This document shows positions 5,470 to 5,499 of a DNA stretch of 5,499 nucleotides, in pieces. Position 1 is the first letter of the stretch. Every line of letters begins with the position of its first letter. The DNA comes from Chlamydiota bacterium (GTDB lineage Bacteria > Chlamydiota > Chlamydiia > Chlamydiales > JAJFMK01). The notes under the pieces are model-generated. The model was not told the origin of the DNA and searched no databases. It was given only the letters and a program-made list of their open reading frames with translations. The stretch is from positions 1 through 5,499 of the forward strand of contig JAJFMK010000304.1 in NCBI GenBank assembly GCA_021772215.1, in the 5' to 3' direction. Position numbers and translations under genes: made by a program.

Positions 5470-5499
5470 ATGAAATTGATCAAATGGGAACGAAAGGGC
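5470..5499 (+). CDS. Possible start of a further gene, cut by the window edge
   Basis: Ten codons (MKLIKWERKG) run from an ATG at 5470 to the end of the window. The ATG overlaps a TGA (5471-5473) that closes an upstream open stretch in another frame, an ATGA junction like the one between the antiporter gene and malQ. AGGG seven bases upstream (5461-5464) is a modest ribosome binding site. This is too little sequence to identify a product or be sure it is coding. Confidence 0.3.
   Translation, partial: MKLIKWERKG

Noticed and set aside
1..5499. CRISPR array, tRNA, rRNA, insertion sequence or defence system
   Set aside because: No regular short DNA repeats with spacers, no cloverleaf-like sequence, no transposase or nuclease motifs and no terminal inverted repeats were seen. 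The repeats in the propeller gene are protein-level and diverged.

Overview
The window carries two divergent transcription units and the edge of a third region. The likely source is a bacterium of the Chlamydiota, probably an amoeba-associated 'environmental' chlamydia. This is an inference from three things: a compact glycogen-linked 4-alpha-glucanotransferase, a large protein of LVIVD-propeller and cadherin-like (CADG/He_PIG-type) repeats, and weak ribosome-binding sites with poorly conserved promoters. No marker gene settles the taxonomy.

Left half, minus strand. A TfoX N-terminal-domain protein (2240-2581) is followed after 115 AT-rich bases by a very large open frame. That frame starts at 2124 and is still open at base 1 (708 codons seen, C-terminus outside the window). 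It encodes LVIVD-type beta-propeller repeats combined with CADG-like domains. The most striking feature is that a complete seven-motif propeller appears to sit inside a CADG domain. The first half of that domain, ending in a Pro-Ser-Trp-Leu motif, precedes the propeller, and the second half, ending Ala-Ser-Asp-Ile-Phe, follows it. The same arrangement restarts about 387 residues later and runs off the edge.

Right half, plus strand. A monovalent cation:proton antiporter of the CPA2/KefB-NapA membrane-domain type (start chosen at 2694) overlaps malQ by an ATGA junction (3905-3908), so the two are probably co-transcribed and translationally coupled. The 112-base divergent gap (2582-2693) holds a candidate promoter and a 7-bp inverted repeat just before the antiporter start. 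MalQ processes malto-oligosaccharides in glycogen metabolism. The antiporter handles Na+ or K+ against H+. No direct biochemical link between them is evident.

Right edge. After malQ there is a very short signal-peptide-like ORF (5325-5414). A second open stretch follows in another frame and overlaps a further possible start by ATGA (5470). This may be a frameshifted small gene or noncoding DNA. No rRNA, tRNA, CRISPR array, insertion sequence or convincing terminator was seen. Base and codon use differ between the halves: the propeller gene is AT-leaning, while the antiporter-malQ pair prefers C-ending codons.
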